From Campylobacteraceae bacterium (GTDB lineage Bacteria; Campylobacterota; Campylobacteria; Campylobacterales; Sulfurovaceae), in contig JALWNF010000060.1 in the NCBI GenBank assembly GCA_026995985.1, positions 1 through 22,051 on the forward strand: a stretch of 22,051 bases of DNA. The letters run 5' to 3'. The notes beneath the pieces are model-generated. The model saw nothing but the letters and a program-made list of their open reading frames with translations. It ran no database searches and had not been told where the DNA came from. The position numbers were made by a program, and so were the translations under genes. Shown one piece after another: positions 14,505-22,051 of this stretch. Every line of letters begins with the position of its first letter. Position 1 is the first letter of the stretch.

Positions 14505-16301
14505 ATGGCAAAAAAATATATTGACGTGATGGATACTACCTTCAGAGATGGATTTCAATCTGTCTTTGGTGGTCGTGTTCTCATGGAAGATTTCTTTCCA
14601 GCAGTAGAAGCTGCTAAGAGTGCAGGTATTAACCACTTTGAGTTTGGTGGTGGAGCTAGATTTCAGAGTCTCTTCTTCTATCTACAAGAGAACGCATTTG
14701 AGATGATGGATAGATTTAGAGAGATAGTAGGTCCAGAAGCAAACCTACAAGTTCTCTCTCGTGGTATTAACACAGTTATGCTTGACACTGGTAGTCGTGA
14801 GATGATAGACCTCTTTGCAAAGATGTTTGCAAAACATGGTACAACAACTGTACGTAACTTTGATGCTCTAAACGATGTAAATAACTTAGAGTATAGTGCT
14901 CAATGTATTAAAAAACATGGAATGAATCATGAGGTTGTTATTACCATGATGGATTTACCTCCAGGGTGTAAAGGGGCTCATGATGTTGCTTTTTATGAAA
15001 AGACTTTACGAAATATTTTAGATGCAGGAATTGAGTTTGACTCTCTCTGTTTTAAAGATGCGTCAGGAACAGCCAATCCAAATAAAGTTTATGAGACTAT
15101 CTCAATGGCTAGAAAACTTTTAGGTGAAGAGGTTCATTTAAGACTCCATACACATGAGACAGCAGGTGTTTCAGTTGCCTCTTATTTAGCAGCACTTGAA
15201 GCTGGTGCAAATGGTATAGATATGGCAGCAGCTCCTGTAAGTGGTGGTACATCTCAACCAGATATTTTAACTATGCTACATGCAACAAAGGGAACAAACT
15301 ATAACTTAGGTGATTTAGAGTTAGGAAAAGTTCTTAAGTATGAAGAGCGTCTTAAAGAGTGTCTAGCTGATTATATGATTCCACCAGAGGCTACACAAGT
15401 CTCACCTCTTATTCCTTTCTCTCCAATGCCAGGTGGTGCATTGACAGCAAATACACAAATGATGAGAGATGATAACTCTCTTGATAAGTTTGATGAAGTA
15501 ATTGCTGAGATGAAAGAGGTTGTTGAGCGTGGAGGGTATGGAACCTCTGTAACACCTGTAAGTCAGTTCTATTGGCAACAAGCGTATGCTAATGTTATGT
15601 TTGGGAAATGGAAACAGATTGCTCCTGGGTATGGACGTATGGTTCTTGGTTACTTTGGTAAGACACCAGTTGAGCCAGATGCAGAGATTGTTAAACTGGC
15701 TTCAGAAAAGTTAAAATTAGAGCCAACAACAGAGAATCCATTAGACCTTGCAGATAAAGAGGTAACAAAGTCTATTGCATATTGGAAAAAAGTGCTTGAA
15801 GATGAAGAGCTAGAGACAACAGAAGAGAACATCTTTATAGCAGCAGCATGTGACCAAAAAGGGATAGCGTTTTTAAAGGGTGAGAGTCCTTTAATGGTAA
15901 GAAAAGGTAAAAATAGTAAAGATTGTGGAGGAGAAGAGATGAGTGGTAGTTATACAGTAGTAGTAGATGGTAAGAGTTATAGTGTTCAAGTTGCAGAGGG
16001 AGATGCTGAAATTTCAGTTACACCAAGTACAGCTCCTACTTCTACACCAGCACAAAGCGAAGCTTCTACAGCTTCAGGTTCAAAAGGCTCTTTGGAGATT
16101 CGTTCACAGACTCCAGGTAATGTTTGGAAAATCTTAAAAGCTCCTGGTGACTCTGTAGCTGAAGGTGAGCAGATTATGATTCTTGAAGCTATGAAGATGG
16201 AGATTGATATTGTTGCTGAGAGAGCAGGTGTTATTAAGTCGATTGAAGTTAATACAAATGATGCTGTAGTAGATGGACAGCTTCTTGCAACAATGGAGTA
16301 A
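14505..16301 (+). CDS. oadA: Oxaloacetate decarboxylase alpha / pyruvate carboxylase subunit B
   Basis: Carboxyltransferase that moves CO2 between oxaloacetate and enzyme-bound biotin. It has 598 residues. The TIM-barrel carboxyltransferase domain (about 1-290) carries DTTFRDG with metal ligand Asp10, LCFKDASG with Lys184 as the carboxylated lysine, and LHTHETAG with metal ligands His215 and His217. The conserved carboxylase domain follows (about 300-470). A Ser/Thr/Ala/Pro-rich linker near 510-530 precedes a biotinyl domain with EAMKMEI, Lys564 being the biotinylation site. The first motif is DTTFRDGFQSV instead of the classical DTTLRDAHQSL, a divergent form. Given flanking oadG and oadB, Na+-pumping oxaloacetate decarboxylase is the natural reading; a two-subunit pyruvate carboxylase is the alternative, but no biotin carboxylase gene is nearby. 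Confidence 0.93.
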   Translation: MAKKYIDVMDTTFRDGFQSVFGGRVLMEDFFPAVEAAKSAGINHFEFGGGARFQSLFFYLQENAFEMMDRFREIVGPEANLQVLSRGINTVMLDTGSREMIDLFAKMFAKHGTTTVRNFDALNDVNNLEYSAQCIKKHGMNHEVVITMMDLPPGCKGAHDVAFYEKTLRNILDAGIEFDSLCFKDASGTANPNKVYETISMARKLLGEEVHLRLHTHETAGVSVASYLAALEAGANGIDMAAAPVSGGTSQPDILTMLHATKGTNYNLGDLELGKVLKYEERLKECLADYMIPPEATQVSPLIPFSPMPGGALTANTQMMRDDNSLDKFDEVIAEMKEVVERGGYGTSVTPVSQFYWQQAYANVMFGKWKQIAPGYGRMVLGYFGKTPVEPDAEIVKLASEKLKLEPTTENPLDLADKEVTKSIAYWKKVLEDEELETTEENIFIAAACDQKGIAFLKGESPLMVRKGKNSKDCGGEEMSGSYTVVVDGKSYSVQVAEGDAEISVTPSTAPTSTPAQSEASTASGSKGSLEIRSQTPGNVWKILKAPGDSVAEGEQIMILEAMKMEIDIVAERAGVIKSIEVNTNDAVVDGQLLATME

Positions 16302-16304
16302 TCC

Positions 16305-17633
16305 ATGAGATTGAAGCAGATATTTATCTCTCTTCTGTTAGCCTTAGTTGCTCTTGGCTCTTTTGCCTATGCAGAGGGTCATGAGGCGACAACGCATCAA
16401 GAAGAGAGCACAGAAAAAAAGGTTTATCACCCAAAATCTATCTCTGAATTAGCAGTAAGTTTTTGGGAGACTACAGGTATTAAAGCTATTATTGATACTA
16501 ATGATGGCGAGATGAGTGCAGACCCAGCAGGGGAATCAAAAGAGCATGAACTTGGAGCTTTTGAGTCCTCTTTTGGTCGTATTATTATGATAGGAATAGT
16601 GTTTCTGCTCTTCTATTTAGCTATTGCTAAAGGGTTTGAACCACTACTTCTTATTCCTATTGCTTTTGGTGGATTGTTAGCTAATATTCCTCTTGCACAT
16701 ATGGCAGGGCCAGAGGGAATGTTGGGAGTCATATACAACATGGGTATTGCCAATGAGTTTTTTCCTCTACTTATCTTTATGGGTGTTGGAGCCATGACCG
16801 ACTTTGGTCCACTCTTGGCTAACCCTAAAACAGCTCTACTTGGTGGTGCAGCTCAGTTTGGTATCTTTGGTTCACTAGTAGGGGCAACAGCACTTGGATT
16901 TGACCTTCAGTCAGCCTCTGCTATCTCAATTATTGGTGGAGCAGATGGCCCTACTTCAATCTTTATTGCCAATAGATTGGCTCCAGATATGTTAGGTGCT
17001 ATTGCTGTTGCTGCTTACTCTTATATGGCATTGGTTCCTGTTATTCAGCCACCAATTATGAAAGCATTAACTACTAAAGAGGAGCGTCAAATTAAAATGG
17101 GAGTTCAGCGTCCTGTCCATAGACTAGAGAAGTTGTTCTTCCCAATTATTGTTTTGATGTTATCTATTTTAGTACTTCCTGAGTCAACTCCTCTAATTGG
17201 TGCATTTGCCTTTGGTAACTTTGCAAAAGAGTCAGGTGTGGTAGATAGACTCTCTGACACTATGCAAAATGCTCTAATTAATACTGTTACTATCTTCTTA
17301 GGTCTTGGAGTTGGTTCTAAACTTGCAGCCGATAAATTTCTAGTTCTTGAGAGTTTAGGAATTATGGTTATTGGACTTATTGCTTTTGCTGCTGGTACTG
17401 CTGCTGGAGTGATTATGGCTAAGATTATGAATAAGTTCTCAAAAGAGCCAATCAACCCACTTATTGGAGCAGCAGGGGTTTCTGCTGTGCCTATGTCAGC
17501 AAGGGTTGTTAGTAAGGTTGGTGCTGAAGCAAAACCTGGAAATGTACTTCTTATGCATGCAATGGGACCAAATGTTGCAGGTGTAATTGGCTCAGCTGTT
17601 GCAGCTGGGGTACTTCTTTCTATTTTTAAATAG
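16305..17633 (+). CDS. oadB: Oxaloacetate decarboxylase beta subunit, Na+ pump
   Basis: Polytopic inner-membrane subunit that decarboxylates carboxybiotin and exports Na+. It has 442 residues. It begins with a hydrophobic signal-like segment ending at AYA (about 1-23), then a ~70-residue hydrophilic stretch containing SFWETTGI, and about nine membrane segments from residue 90 on. The key motif [13 protein letters not shown] holds Asp214, equivalent to the Na+-binding Asp203 of the Klebsiella enzyme. Other family blocks are [31 protein letters not shown] and [18 protein letters not shown]. The start is three bases after the oadA stop. The N-terminal extension is found in a subset of OadB proteins and is not unique. 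A terminator hairpin follows directly. Confidence 0.95.
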   Translation: MRLKQIFISLLLALVALGSFAYAEGHEATTHQEESTEKKVYHPKSISELAVSFWETTGIKAIIDTNDGEMSADPAGESKEHELGAFESSFGRIIMIGIVFLLFYLAIAKGFEPLLLIPIAFGGLLANIPLAHMAGPEGMLGVIYNMGIANEFFPLLIFMGVGAMTDFGPLLANPKTALLGGAAQFGIFGSLVGATALGFDLQSASAISIIGGADGPTSIFIANRLAPDMLGAIAVAAYSYMALVPVIQPPIMKALTTKEERQIKMGVQRPVHRLEKLFFPIIVLMLSILVLPESTPLIGAFAFGNFAKESGVVDRLSDTMQNALINTVTIFLGLGVGSKLAADKFLVLESLGIMVIGLIAFAAGTAAGVIMAKIMNKFSKEPINPLIGAAGVSAVPMSARVVSKVGAEAKPGNVLLMHAMGPNVAGVIGSAVAAGVLLSIFK

Positions 17634-17640
17634 AGACTCA

Positions 17641-17671
17641 AAAATAACGTTGCGTTAAGTAACGTTATTTT
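17641..17671 (+). terminator. Intrinsic terminator after oadB
   Basis: A perfect 11-base stem, AAAATAACGTT (17641-17651) paired with AACGTTATTTT (17661-17671), encloses a nine-base loop. It begins eight bases after the oadB stop and ends in a T run. The run is short and the stem AT-rich, but position and perfect pairing make it the probable end of the oad transcript. By symmetry it could also work on the opposite strand. Confidence 0.75.
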
Positions 17672-17713
17672 AAATAATCACTTTAAGTAAGTTTGTTAAT
17701 ATATATTCAATAG

Positions 17714-17719
17714 TATAAT
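17714..17719 (+). promoter_or_regulatory. Putative distal pckA -10 box
   Basis: TATAAT within AATAGTATAATTTTG, 130 bases before the pckA ATG. No -35 match. It may drive a long-leader transcript. A second candidate lies much closer to the gene, inside the inverted repeat at 17798-17816. The rest of the 215-base oadB-pckA gap is very AT-rich and shows no further gene. Confidence 0.35.
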
Positions 17720-17797
17720 TTTGTGGATATTTTTATATATGTTAATGAATAACCCATATTATAGTAAATAAAATGAGATGTAAATCTTCTCCTTTTA

Positions 17798-17816
17798 TTT
17801 GCTATAAAATAGCAAA
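17798..17816 (+). promoter_or_regulatory. Inverted repeat over probable proximal pckA promoter
   Basis: TTTGCTAT-AAA-ATAGCAAA, a perfect eight-base inverted repeat around a three-base centre, 32 bases upstream of the pckA ATG. Its centre reads CTATAAAAT, which itself resembles a -10 element. A palindrome across a -10 box is the usual layout for a repressor operator, so binding here could block pckA transcription. The transcript could also form a small hairpin. No regulator gene is nearby to name as partner. Confidence 0.45.
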
Positions 17817-17848
17817 ATATAACATATATAAATGTAAAGGTACAAAAG

Positions 17849-19429
17849 ATGAGCAACCGTATACCAAATGGTCTCGATAAACTAGGACTTGAAAACATTG
17901 GAGAGGTTTACTATAATCTAAGTTTTGATGAACTTCAAGCACATGAAGTTAACAATAATGAGTGTAAAATCTCATCAACTGGAACAGCAATGTGTGATAC
18001 AGGTATCTTTACAGGAAGAAGCCCTAAAGATAAATATTTTGTAGACCAAGCTCCTTCAAATAAACATATTTTTTGGGGAGATGTTAACAAAAAGATTGAT
18101 AAAGAGAAGTTTGATAAGCTTTTTGACTTAACTAAAAAGCAGTTATCTGGAAAAGATATCTATATAATGGATGTCTATGCAGGGGCATCGCAAAGTAGTA
18201 GGCGTTCTATTCGTTTTATATCTGAAGTAGCTTGGCAGGCACATTTTGTTAAAAATATGTTTATTCGTCCAACTGAAGAAGAGCTAGAAACGTTTGAGCC
18301 TAACTTTGTTGTTTACAATGGTTGTAAAGCAACCAATAAAGATTATAAAGAGATGGGGCTTCACTCTGATGTTTATGTATGTTTTAATATAGAGGATAAT
18401 GTCTCTATTATTGGTGGTACTTGGTATGGTGGAGAGATGAAAAAAGGAATCTTCTCAATGATGAATTACTGGTTACCACTAGAGGGTAAACTCTCTATGC
18501 ACTGTTCAGCTAATGTTGGAGAAGATGATGATGTTTGCCTATTTTTTGGACTCTCTGGAACAGGTAAAACAACTCTCTCAACAGACCCAAAAAGAGCCTT
18601 GATTGGTGATGATGAGCATGGTTGGGATGACAATGGTATATTTAACTTTGAAGGTGGTTGTTACGCAAAGGTAATTGACTTAAAAGAGGAGAATGAACCA
18701 GAGATTTTTGGAGCTATTGTCAAAAATGCACTTTTAGAGAATGTTGTAGCCAATGAAGATGGTGTTGTTGACTACTCTGATACCTCTAAAACAGAAAATA
18801 CAAGAGTCTCTTATCCAATAGAGCATATTAAAAACCACAAACCTGATTTACAAGCTGGACACCCTAAAAATATTATCTTTCTATCTTATGATGCTTTTGG
18901 TGTTATTCCTCCTGTCTCCAAGCTAACTAAAGAACAAGCAATGTACTACTTTTTGAGTGGATATACTGCAAAAGTTGCAGGAACAGAGCGTGGTATTACC
19001 GAACCAGTTACTACATTCTCAGCTTGTTTTGGAGAGGCATTTTTACCACTTCACCCAACTGTCTATGCAGACCTTCTTGGAAAAAAGATAGATGAACACA
19101 ATGTAAATGTATATTTGGTAAATACAGGACTCAATGGTAGAGGTGAGAGAATGAGTATTAAAGATACAAGAGCTTGTATCAATGGTATTTTAAATGGTTC
19201 TATTAATGATGCAGAGTTTGAGACTCTTCCTGTTTTTAATCTTCAAGTTCCAAAAACATTAGAGGGTATTAAAGACAATAGCATTTTAAACCCAAAAAAT
19301 ACATGGGACGATGAGGAGAAGTTCAATGAAACACTTAGAGATTTAGCTTATAAGTTTATTGAGAACTTTGAACGTTATAAAGATAGTGGCTCAGATGTAG
19401 ACCACGCAAAGGCTGGTCCTCAGCTTTAA
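17849..19429 (+). CDS. pckA: ATP-dependent phosphoenolpyruvate carboxykinase
   Basis: Converts oxaloacetate and ATP to phosphoenolpyruvate, CO2 and ADP, the entry to gluconeogenesis. It has 526 residues, normal for the ATP-type enzyme. Recognised blocks are [10 protein letters not shown] with substrate-binding Arg57, the PEPCK-specific [20 protein letters not shown] (188-207), kinase-1a/P-loop [11 protein letters not shown] (234-244), kinase-2 [11 protein letters not shown] (251-261), and [11 protein letters not shown]. The ATG is preceded by AAAGGT at seven bases. Upstream is the oad terminator and a separate promoter region with an inverted repeat, so it is probably transcribed alone. Placement next to the oxaloacetate decarboxylase genes suggests grouped control of oxaloacetate use. 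Confidence 0.97.
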   Translation: MSNRIPNGLDKLGLENIGEVYYNLSFDELQAHEVNNNECKISSTGTAMCDTGIFTGRSPKDKYFVDQAPSNKHIFWGDVNKKIDKEKFDKLFDLTKKQLSGKDIYIMDVYAGASQSSRRSIRFISEVAWQAHFVKNMFIRPTEEELETFEPNFVVYNGCKATNKDYKEMGLHSDVYVCFNIEDNVSIIGGTWYGGEMKKGIFSMMNYWLPLEGKLSMHCSANVGEDDDVCLFFGLSGTGKTTLSTDPKRALIGDDEHGWDDNGIFNFEGGCYAKVIDLKEENEPEIFGAIVKNALLENVVANEDGVVDYSDTSKTENTRVSYPIEHIKNHKPDLQAGHPKNIIFLSYDAFGVIPPVSKLTKEQAMYYFLSGYTAKVAGTERGITEPVTTFSACFGEAFLPLHPTVYADLLGKKIDEHNVNVYLVNTGLNGRGERMSIKDTRACINGILNGSINDAEFETLPVFNLQVPKTLEGIKDNSILNPKNTWDDEEKFNETLRDLAYKFIENFERYKDSGSDVDHAKAGPQL

Positions 19430-19440
19430 TAATATGATGA

Positions 19441-19526
19441 CCTTGTGGCTACTCTAAAATTATAATAATATTAATGTGTTGTTTTTTCGATATTTAACAT
19501 AAGGGTGTAGCCATAAGGGCTACCCC
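19441..19526. repeat. Nested inverted repeats between convergent genes
   Basis: Between pckA and the helicase, CCTTGTGGCTACTCT (19441-19455) has a near-complementary partner AGGGTGTAGCCATAAGG (19501-19517, offset by one base). That partner's GTAGCC (19507-19512) also pairs with GGCTAC (19518-19523), which extends through flanking GGG (19503-19505) and CCC (19524-19526) around one bulged T. So a long hairpin and a short GC-rich hairpin compete. It stands out from the AT-rich surroundings. It may be a two-way terminator for the convergent genes or a REP-like dispersed palindrome; no T run follows the short hairpin directly. Confidence 0.5.
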
Positions 19527-19552
19527 TACAGGTATTATATATGTATGAATTG

Positions 19553-22051
19553 TTACCGTCTCCTAGAAGTTCTTCGTCGTGAAGATTTTTTCTCTGTACT
19601 TTTGGCTCTTCTACTGTTAGAGTGTAACCCTCGTCGCCCTTTAGCAAAACAAGCATCGCAAATAGAGAACTTATAGGTAAAATCCAAACTCTTCCCACAA
19701 CGTGTACACTTTTTGATAAAGTTTCCTTGTTTTAAAGAGTTCTCAATGTAGTTGTTTAGACGGATACGTGCATCTATGGCTTGTTGTGTATCTTTAAATA
19801 GCTCTTCAAACTTAAAAGAGAGCCATAGATAGAGAGAGATTTCTCTTACTCTATCTTCTGCATTTAGCATCATCTCATTGGTCTGTGCAACCTTTGGTAG
19901 GTCTCTTGGAGGTAGATATTTTACAGGTTGGTTAGCCTCTATCTGTTTGATATATCGGTGAAATACCGACTCAATATATGGTGAAGAGATAGAAGCAGGA
20001 GCACAAGCTAGAAAAAAGCGTGTCTTTAGGTCTAGACGATACTCATCAACAATCGCAGCAATCTCTAACATAGAGTCTATATTTGCTGCTACAAAAGGAC
20101 CCTCAAACTCCATATTGTCAGCAAAAAAGTTTAAGATAACAGAGAGGTTCTCTGTCTCTAATATCTCACCAATAAGCATAACATGCTCTAAACTAGCCAT
20201 AACAGAAAATGGAAGCTCTAGTTTTGGTAGAGGTTGATAGAATTTGGAGGTTATGGTCTCTAGGGTTTTGCCATCTAAAGCACCAATGTATCCAACCTCT
20301 TCTAGCCCATAACGTCCAGCACGTCCAGCAATCTGTGCAACCTCTGTAGGTAGAAGTTCTCTTCTTCTTAAGCCATCAAATTTGTTATCTTTTGCAAAGA
20401 GCAGGGTTTTGATTGGAAGATTTAACCCCATAGCAATAGCATCGGTAGCAATCAATATATCAGACTCTCCCTCTCTAAAGCGTCGAGCCTCTTCTCTTCT
20501 TACCTCTGGTGAGAGATTCCCATATACAACAGAGACAGAGAAGTATTTAGAGAGCTGTTGACGTAGTCCTAAAACTTCACGTCTTGAAAAGGCAACAATG
20601 GCAGTTCCTTTCTCTATACTCTTTATTGGAGTAGGATTTTGCAGTAAAATTAGCTCATTTTTACGCTCAAAATGTTTTACTGTTAGTGGCTCTTCAAGGT
20701 AGTCACAAAGCTTGGTTACAGCATCTAGTGCATCGGCTGAACCTGTTAAGATAACCTTTTTTGCAGGAGCTCCAATGAGTGCATTTGCCCACGCCCAGCC
20801 ACGGTCACGGTCGTCTATCATCTGTATCTCATCTATTACGCAGACATCTACATCAACACTATTGTTCATCATCTCTATAGTTGAGCTAATGTGTGTAGAC
20901 TCCTCATCAATAATCTCCTCTTCACCCGTAATTAGTGAGACATTAACCCCTCTAGCTTTAAGTGTCTCATACCCCTCTAGTGCTAAAAGACGCAGAGGTG
21001 CAAGGTAGTAGCCTGTCTCAGCTTTTTCTAACTCTTTAAGTGCTTCATAGGTTTTTCCTGAGTTTGTAGGTCCAACATGAAATACAATTTCACGGTTAAG
21101 TAATCTAGCCAAAGGGAAAAGATTTTTAAAATCTCTAATAGTCTTAGCCAACAGCTCCTCTTTTCGTTTCTTCTCTTTTATAGGACGAATATACTCCATA
21201 AAGTGGTAGACGATACGACGTTTTACCTTCTCTTTAATTTTAAGATTTTTAGAGGAGGTAACTTGTGGCTCAATAAACTGCAAAATATACCTCTGCACAA
21301 CCTCATCTTCTACCTCTAAGCCCTCTGCTAACTCAAATAGCTCATATTCAATATCTTTGATACTCTGCTTAAAATGCTCTTTTATATCATCTTTAACTAA
21401 TGTAAGGTCAGATACTATAGGAAGGCGTTTCTCTCTCCATATATGTCTATAGATAAAATCTCTAGCATAAGATACAGTAGCAGTATATGGAATCTCTTTT
21501 CCATAAAGTGAGTAGCTATTCTCTACAGCTATAACAATATTGCTCCCTTCTATAGTTACTCTATACTCTGGGTTAATTATGGCTACAATCTCTTGAACAA
21601 TATTAAGGGGTATCTCAACTTCATCGAGTTCATCTTCTGGGGGCATAGAGCGAATAAGTTTGGTTATTTCATCTACAGAGAGGTATTTGTGGTTACTGTT
21701 AACACTCTTTAAAAAAGTCTCTATCTCTTCTTCTTTTTTTGCAATAGCAGAGCTCTTAAACGCCTCTAACTCTCTTTTTATATACTCTTGCTCTTCATGC
21801 AGTAGAAGGTTGTGTTCAATGGAAGCTGTAGTAGTAAGTAGTGACTTAAAAAAGGTCTCTTCAGGCATATCAAACTTATAAGAGCAGTAGAACTCCATTT
21901 GCAAAAGAGAGTTAAACCTAACATCTAGCCTCTCTTCCCAAATCTTCATCTGTTTTTGTTGACGAATATAGTTTAATTTGTTAGCTACCTTTTGAGGAGT
22001 AATTTTATGTAGTTTTGTATCTATGAAAGCAGAGAGTATCTCTTGCTCTTC
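19553..22051 (-). CDS. Suv3-like superfamily 2 RNA helicase, start beyond right edge
   Basis: Predicted ATP-dependent RNA helicase of the Ski2/Suv3 type. The frame is open from the window edge: 833 codons are visible. The first ATG (21949) lacks a ribosome binding site and is preceded by 34 in-frame codons without a stop, so the true start lies outside. Counted from that Met, residues 1-270 are a mostly helical N-terminal region. The helicase core follows: FHVGPTNSGKT (Walker A 293-300), VCVIDEIQMI (DEIQ box), LTGSADA, YGNLSPEVRREEARRF, and AQIAGRAGRYG (motif VI). These closely follow mitochondrial SUV3. The C-terminus has a CTRCG...CDACF zinc-ribbon-like pair of CxxC motifs and a strongly basic Ser/Arg/Lys tail. 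No nuclease partner is nearby. RNA turnover is an inference from the family. Confidence 0.85.
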   Translation of the reverse strand, partial: EEQEILSAFIDTKLHKITPQKVANKLNYIRQQKQMKIWEERLDVRFNSLLQMEFYCSYKFDMPEETFFKSLLTTTASIEHNLLLHEEQEYIKRELEAFKSSAIAKKEEEIETFLKSVNSNHKYLSVDEITKLIRSMPPEDELDEVEIPLNIVQEIVAIINPEYRVTIEGSNIVIAVENSYSLYGKEIPYTATVSYARDFIYRHIWREKRLPIVSDLTLVKDDIKEHFKQSIKDIEYELFELAEGLEVEDEVVQRYILQFIEPQVTSSKNLKIKEKVKRRIVYHFMEYIRPIKEKKRKEELLAKTIRDFKNLFPLARLLNREIVFHVGPTNSGKTYEALKELEKAETGYYLAPLRLLALEGYETLKARGVNVSLITGEEEIIDEESTHISSTIEMMNNSVDVDVCVIDEIQMIDDRDRGWAWANALIGAPAKKVILTGSADALDAVTKLCDYLEEPLTVKHFERKNELILLQNPTPIKSIEKGTAIVAFSRREVLGLRQQLSKYFSVSVVYGNLSPEVRREEARRFREGESDILIATDAIAMGLNLPIKTLLFAKDNKFDGLRRRELLPTEVAQIAGRAGRYGLEEVGYIGALDGKTLETITSKFYQPLPKLELPFSVMASLEHVMLIGEILETENLSVILNFFADNMEFEGPFVAANIDSMLEIAAIVDEYRLDLKTRFFLACAPASISSPYIESVFHRYIKQIEANQPVKYLPPRDLPKVAQTNEMMLNAEDRVREISLYLWLSFKFEELFKDTQQAIDARIRLNNYIENSLKQGNFIKKCTRCGKSLDFTYKFSICDACFAKGRRGLHSNSRRAKSTEKKSSRRRTSRRR

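Noticed and set aside
17105..17641. 178-residue minus-strand frame inside oadB
   Set aside because: It is fully antisense to well-conserved OadB membrane segments; the open frame follows from the codon bias of the real gene.
17707..17898. 63-residue minus-strand frame upstream of pckA
   Set aside because: It runs through the pckA promoter and first codons, has no ribosome binding site, and its composition reflects AT-rich DNA.
19471..19698. 75-residue minus-strand frame at the end of the helicase
   Set aside because: It overlaps the helicase zinc-ribbon and basic tail in another frame and runs through the intergenic hairpins; no family resemblance.
21947..21949. ATG at 21949 as the start of the Suv3-like helicase
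   Set aside because: No Shine-Dalgarno sequence precedes it, and 34 in-frame sense codons continue to the window edge, so it is most likely an internal Met.

Overview
The window looks like a chromosomal segment of a low-GC member of Campylobacterota, probably a free-living Sulfurovum/Sulfurimonas-like bacterium. This rests on low GC, the fabZ-lpxA-clpX-mreB-mreC gene order, a QueH-type queuosine enzyme, short Shine-Dalgarno sites with TATAAT-type -10 boxes and poor -35 boxes, and gene content. The genus is an inference. Coding density is very high: no stretch of 300 bases lacks a gene, and the longest gap is 215 bases before pckA. I saw no rRNA, tRNA, CRISPR array, insertion sequence or prophage gene.

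Left half (1-11231, all minus strand). A long co-directional run reads, in transcription order: metF-like, a FUN14-family small membrane protein, lpxB, queH, fabZ, lpxA, clpX, mreB, mreC, a MotA/TolQ/ExbB-type proton-channel protein, an OmpA-type partner with a long coiled coil, a possible 45-residue basic protein, and aspS (cut by the left edge). Several junctions overlap or nearly touch, so translational coupling is likely. Themes are lipid A and fatty acid synthesis, proteolysis and cell-wall shape. The stator-like pair after mreC is the most unusual part. It resembles the ion-driven motor modules of flagella (MotAB) and of the Zorya defence system (ZorAB), but no Zorya effector gene is visible.

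Middle (11306-14172, plus strand): serB, uppP and a DEAD-box RNA helicase that appears to start with TTG.

Right part (14235-19429, plus strand): oadG, oadA and oadB encode a complete three-subunit Na+-pumping oxaloacetate decarboxylase (or a related biotin-dependent carboxyltransferase). A clear hairpin terminator follows, then pckA with its own promoter region, which contains a perfect inverted repeat. Together these genes act at the oxaloacetate / pyruvate / phosphoenolpyruvate node. On the minus strand, convergent with pckA, lies a large Suv3-like RNA helicase whose reading frame stays open through the right edge.

The two observations I rate highest are (1) queH, whose full family N-terminus is present but preceded by ATC instead of a normal start codon, with a well-placed Shine-Dalgarno site, and (2) the coupled, coiled-coil stator-like pair plus small basic ORF attached to mreBC.
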